Shown here: one piece after another, positions 8,314 to 10,618 of the stretch
Layout: every line of letters starts with the position of its first letter
How positions within the stretch are numbered: position 1 is the first letter of the stretch
From: an uncultured Clostridium sp.
GTDB taxonomy: Bacteria > Bacillota > Clostridia > TANB77 > CAG-508
Assembly: GCA_947057875.1 (NCBI GenBank)
Contig: CAMSEX010000037.1
Location: 1 to 10,618 of the forward strand
Direction of reading: 5' to 3'
Length of the DNA: 10,618 nucleotides
The notes under the pieces: generated by a model
Told to the model about the DNA's origin: nothing
The model's input: only the letters and a program-made list of their open reading frames with translations
The model's database searches: none
Translations under genes and position numbers: made by a program

Positions 8314-8607
8314 CTACCACCATACTTTCAAGAAAAATATCTTTCCTTTTCTGCACGACATGTTTACTGCTTCATGTTTGCTATTGCGACATATTGATAT
8401 CATTCGATATTTGCCATTTATCAAAATGTTCCTTGATAAAGTAAAATAAATTTCCGCATGCCGCATAAACTTTTCATCATGCATTCCGTCAAAATGCCCA
8501 TGTTTATCTATGGTTGCATTAGGCTTTAAAACTAAGCGTCCGAACTCTGTTTTAATTATTGTCCGAACAACCTCTCCTTTTCCAAGGCCACGACAAATTT
8601 CTCGCAT
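8314..8607 (-). CDS. ORF C: basic small protein of unknown function, 97 aa
   Basis: I do not recognise this protein. The ATG at 8607 follows AAGGAGG, and a consensus promoter lies 37 nt upstream, so this is the first gene of the ORF C-ORF B unit. The product is basic (many Arg, Lys and His), with His-rich centre motifs KHGHFDGMHDEK and RHAEIYF and a C-terminal KVWW. There is no signal peptide or membrane segment. It uses nearly every Arg codon, including two CGG (codon 15 at 8565-8563 and codon 49 at 8463-8461). Skipping the first would give a stop two codons after the Gly codon, so both must be read in frame. Such Arg use differs from the long genes around it and could mean transfer or relaxed selection. 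It is divergent from the lysozyme gene. Confidence 0.7.
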   Translation of the reverse strand: MREICRGLGKGEVVRTIIKTEFGRLVLKPNATIDKHGHFDGMHDEKFMRHAEIYFTLSRNILINGKYRMISICRNSKHEAVNMSCRKGKIFFLKVWW

Positions 8608-8643
8608 AAACTGACCTCCTTCCTATTCTTTTTTGTAATTTTT

Positions 8644-8672
8644 ATTATATCATACTTTTCATAATTTGTCTA
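8644..8672 (-). promoter_or_regulatory. Sigma-A promoter for ORF C/ORF B
   Basis: TAGACA (8672-8667), a 17-nt spacer and TATAAT (8649-8644), with an extended -10 TG, face ORF C. Transcription would start near 8637. I see no equally good promoter for the divergent lysozyme gene in the same gap. Confidence 0.8.
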
Positions 8673-8734
8673 CCCTATTCCTTTTTTCACGAATTTTTTT
8701 CATTTTTCATATTCTATTCTATAAAGGAGGTTTT

Positions 8735-9792
8735 ATGAAAAAATATTTTTATTTGAACAGAAAGTTCAAACTACTTTCTCTTTTCTTTATCCTATTATTC
8801 CTACCAATTTCTTGTTTCGCAGCTACTTATTCACGGAATTGATGTTAGTAATTGGCAAGGCTCTATCGATTATGCACAAGTCAAAAAAGCAGGCATTGAA
8901 GTAGTTTACATTAAAACAAGCCAAGGAAGTTCCATTACCGACGCTTACTTTAAAACTAACTACGAAAATGCCAAAGCAAATGGTTTAAAAGTTGGTTTCT
9001 ACCATTTTTTAACAGCCAGAAACGTTGAAGAGGCTAAGCAACAAGCTGAATATTTTTCCTCTGTTATTTCTGGAACCTCTCCAGATTGCAAATTAGCCAT
9101 GGATTTTGAAATTTTTGGTAATTTAAGTGTCGATGAAATTAATGCAATTTCTTTTGCTTTTTTGCAAAAAGTGCAGGATTTGACGGGAAAAGAAGTCATT
9201 ATTTATAGTGATGCTTCTAATGCAAGAAACACGTTTGGTCCTGCGTTAGCAAGCACATATCCTCTTTGGGTGGCAGAATATGGCGTCAGTCAGCCCAATA
9301 CTGGAAATTGGAACCAATATGAAGGATTTCAATATAGTGACACAGGAAGTATTCCCGGAATTCGTGGTTATACCGATTTAGATAGGTTTACAGAAGGCAT
9401 TTTTTTAGGGGCAACAGATACTATTTCTACGCCTGAAAATACCAAAAATCAACTTACAACCTATACCGTTCAAGCTGGCGATACTTTAAGCCAAATTGCG
9501 CAAAAATATCGGAACTACTGTTCGTGAAATTGTTGGTTTGAATAACATCACAAATCCAAATTTAATTTATGTTGGAGAAGTTTTAAAAATTGATACAACA
9601 CATGATATTTCTGTCATTACGAGCGACAAGCACGAAACTAATCATATTATTTATACTGTTCAATATGGCGATACTTTAAGCCAAATTGCACAAAAATACG
9701 GTGTGCCAATTCGATGCATTGTGCAATTAAATCACATTAGCAATCCAAATTTAATTTTTGCAGGGGAACGTCTGAGAATTGATTTGAATTAA
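8735..9792 (+). CDS. Secreted GH25 lysozyme with two LysM repeats, two +1 frameshifts
   Basis: GH25 muramidases cut the MurNAc-GlcNAc bond of peptidoglycan; LysM repeats anchor them to the wall. The start ATG at 8735 follows AAAGGAGG. Residues 1 to about 29 are a signal peptide (basic start, hydrophobic core, CFA cleavage-like end). Frame 0 then hits CGG (8834-8836) and stops after 35 codons. Skipping C gives SGIDVSNWQG, the GH25 N-terminus. The catalytic MDFE lies at about 122-125, and WVAEYG and FQYSD follow. LysM 1 starts near residue 243 and is broken at a second CGG (9510-9512). Skipping C restores KYGTTVREIVGLNN. LysM 2 (about 306-349) is intact. The rebuilt protein is 351 residues with all domains complete. 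Two identical-type breaks in an otherwise clean gene argue against simple decay. It ends in a strong terminator. Confidence 0.93.
8834..8836 (+). other. In-frame CGG where the lysozyme gene needs its first +1 skip
   Basis: Codon 34 reads TCA CGG AAT TGA. Reading TCA (C) GGA ATT GAT GTT gives S-G-I-D-V, the GH25 start, straight after the signal peptide. The frame change is certain. Its exact base could also be a T in TATTCAC, since H-G-I-D-V would be tolerated. Confidence 0.7.
9462..9785 (+). repeat. Two tandem LysM-coding repeats
   Basis: Copy 1 (about 9462-9592) and copy 2 (about 9652-9785) share long near-identical stretches, including GGCGATACTTTAAGCCAAAT in both and AATCCAAATTTAATTT. They are separated by about 19 codons of Thr/Asp/His-rich linker. 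They are recent duplicates, which makes the extra C in copy 1 easy to see. Confidence 0.85.
9510..9512 (+). other. In-frame CGG where the lysozyme gene needs its second +1 skip
   Basis: TAT CGG AAC leads to TGA at 9525. TAT (C) GGA ACT ACT GTT restores the LysM motif KYGTT. The homologous place in LysM 2 of the same gene reads TAC GGT GTG with no extra C, so the added base is fixed by internal comparison. Confidence 0.85.
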
Positions 9793-9798
9793 ACATTG

Positions 9799-9831
9799 AA
9801 AAAGTGTCTTAAAAATTATAAGACACTTTTT
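9799..9831 (+). terminator. Bidirectional intrinsic terminator
   Basis: A perfect 13-bp stem AAAAAGTGTCTTA/TAAGACACTTTTT with a 7-nt loop and T-runs on both strands. It lies between the convergent ends of the lysozyme gene and the surface-protein gene and can serve both. Confidence 0.9.
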
Positions 9832-9835
9832 ATTA

Positions 9836-10572
9836 TTAATTTCCGTAGAAATATTGATCTAAAAAATATACACCTGGATTTTCTATATAATTTTGAACTG
9901 AGCCAAAAATTTGAAGATTGGTCGATACTATTGGATTCCCTTGCCATGAAGCATTCATATTAATCCAATACGTTTTATTATGATATTCAAAACTTTCTGA
10001 AGCACCTGAAATACTAGTATTGTCCCAACGAGTTTCAACAGCAGAAGCATTTGTACTTATCAATGCTGGTCCAACCCATCTTCCTCCTCCTACCCCAACT
10101 CGATACATAATAGAAGCAAGCGCTGGTAGCGAATTTGTTTTATAATATTCTCTACCATTTACTGTACCTAAAAACTTATCTTTTTCAGCTACATAATAAG
10201 CATTATTTCTTACAGTTGCAATTTCTTTCTCTTGCACGCTTGTGTTTCCCGCAAAATCCTTAACTTCTACTTGAATAGGATACGTTTCTCCTGAAATATC
10301 TCCTATCAAATCTGTAAATTTATAAGAATTATTGGTTTGGTAATCTGTCCAAGTATTACCTCCATCTTTGCTGAAACGATAGCCAATAATACCACTTTTT
10401 CCACTCACAAAATCTTCTCTATCTTCTGCATTTACTGTTAATTCTATACTACTTGTTGTAATTACTTCATTTCTTATGTCTATAATTTGAGGTGATAAAT
10501 TATCAATTGTACTAATCTGACAAGTAGCTGTTATTCCAGCTTGATTTGTACTGTCCAATGCAACAGCATAAA
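9836..10572 (-). CDS. Surface or secreted Ig-like protein, C-terminal part only
   Basis: The reading frame is open from the real contig end (about 10572) to TAA at 9838-9836, about 244 codons; the true start is missing. One segment, SGIIGYRFSKDGGNTWTDYQ, followed by VEVKDFAGNTSVQ, has the look of bacterial Ig-like or fibronectin-type modules of extracellular proteins. The C-terminal part is rich in Gly, Asn, Ser and aromatic residues (GVGGGRWVG, YHNKTYWINMNASWQG), as in wall-associated or adhesive domains. I see no LPxTG motif or membrane anchor at the end. Composition is typical of an exported protein; the specific role is unknown. It contains no in-frame CGG. Its closeness to the cell-wall lysozyme may be chance, since the two are convergent. 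Confidence 0.75.
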
Positions 10573-10618
10573 AGATCGGAAGAGCGTCGTGTAGGGAAAG
10601 AGTGTAGGTTATAGTGTA
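10573..10618 (+). other. Illumina TruSeq dual-index adapter, not genomic
   Basis: The contig end matches the known adapter: AGATCGGAAGAGC begins at 10573 and the common part runs to 10605. Then come eight bases, AGGTTATA (10606-10613), in the i5 index position, and GTGTA, the start of the next constant part. The genomic sequence therefore ends at about 10572. Confidence 0.97.

Noticed and set aside
1127..9512. The five breaks as quasi-palindrome mutations or hairpin-induced sequencing errors (short dyads such as CGAGA-TTG-TCTCG in murA and TTCG-GA-CGAA in clpC lie at the sites)
   Set aside because: Arm lengths (4-7) and spacers (2-4) vary and such short dyads are common by chance. The topB dyad does not cover the CGG. 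The idea does not explain why the added base is always C before an in-frame GG.
1127..9512. A plain codon reassignment of CGG to another amino acid
   Set aside because: Reassignment keeps the frame. All five sites need a +1 change, so reassignment alone cannot explain them, though it may apply to the four in-frame CGG codons in small genes.
1..9792. The broken genes are pseudogenes
   Set aside because: murA is normally essential, each gene has no defect other than the CGG site, and catalytic motifs downstream of every break are intact. Random decay would give varied stops and indels.
1..10618. CRISPR array, transposon ends, tRNA or rRNA genes
   Set aside because: I saw no regular direct repeats with spacers, no transposase, and no cloverleaf or rRNA-like sequence on either strand.

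Overview
The window is AT-rich DNA from a low-GC Gram-positive bacterium (Bacillota, Clostridia-like). The evidence is strong AGGAGG ribosome sites, TTGACA/TATAAT promoters, a ClpC-type Clp ATPase, a Clostridia-style topoisomerase III, and a GH25-LysM cell-wall lysozyme. I cannot name the genus. The right end is the end of an Illumina contig: the last 46 bases are a dual-index TruSeq adapter, so real sequence stops at about 10572.

Layout. On the minus strand, in transcription order, are ORF C (8607-8314), a Cys-rich ORF B (8293-8141), enolase (8023-6764), a gene-poor stretch with one doubtful 44-codon ORF, clpC (6176-3743), topB (3683-1727), a small gene ORF A (1643-1425), and murA (1168 to beyond the left edge). 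On the plus strand is a secreted GH25 lysozyme with two LysM repeats (8735-9792). Convergent to it is the 3' end of a surface-protein gene (9836-10572). ORF C, topB, ORF A and murA each have a recognisable promoter. Terminators follow ORF A, ORF B, enolase and the lysozyme.

Main observation. Four long, otherwise well-kept genes (murA, topB, clpC, GH25-LysM) are broken into separate frames at five places. Every break is repaired the same way: skip the C of an in-frame CGG codon and read the next codon as GGA or GGT (Gly). Skipping the C restores the MurA N-terminus with Lys22/Asn23 at their usual numbers, the ClpC VIGR motif and an 810-residue length, the GIDVS start of GH25, and the KYG motif of LysM 1. 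The second LysM repeat of the same gene carries the same motif without the extra C. By eye, no in-frame CGG is read as a sense codon in roughly 2,860 codons of the six long genes (these four, enolase and the surface protein), and every other CGG in them crosses a codon boundary. This looks like +1 translational frameshifting, or quadruplet decoding, at a CGG codon that is unassigned or very poorly read.

The counter-evidence matters. Three small genes (ORF A, B, C) hold four in-frame CGG codons that must be read in frame. Skipping is therefore either context-dependent or incomplete, or those genes are foreign. A repeated sequencing or assembly error remains possible, but it would have to insert C only before in-frame GG.
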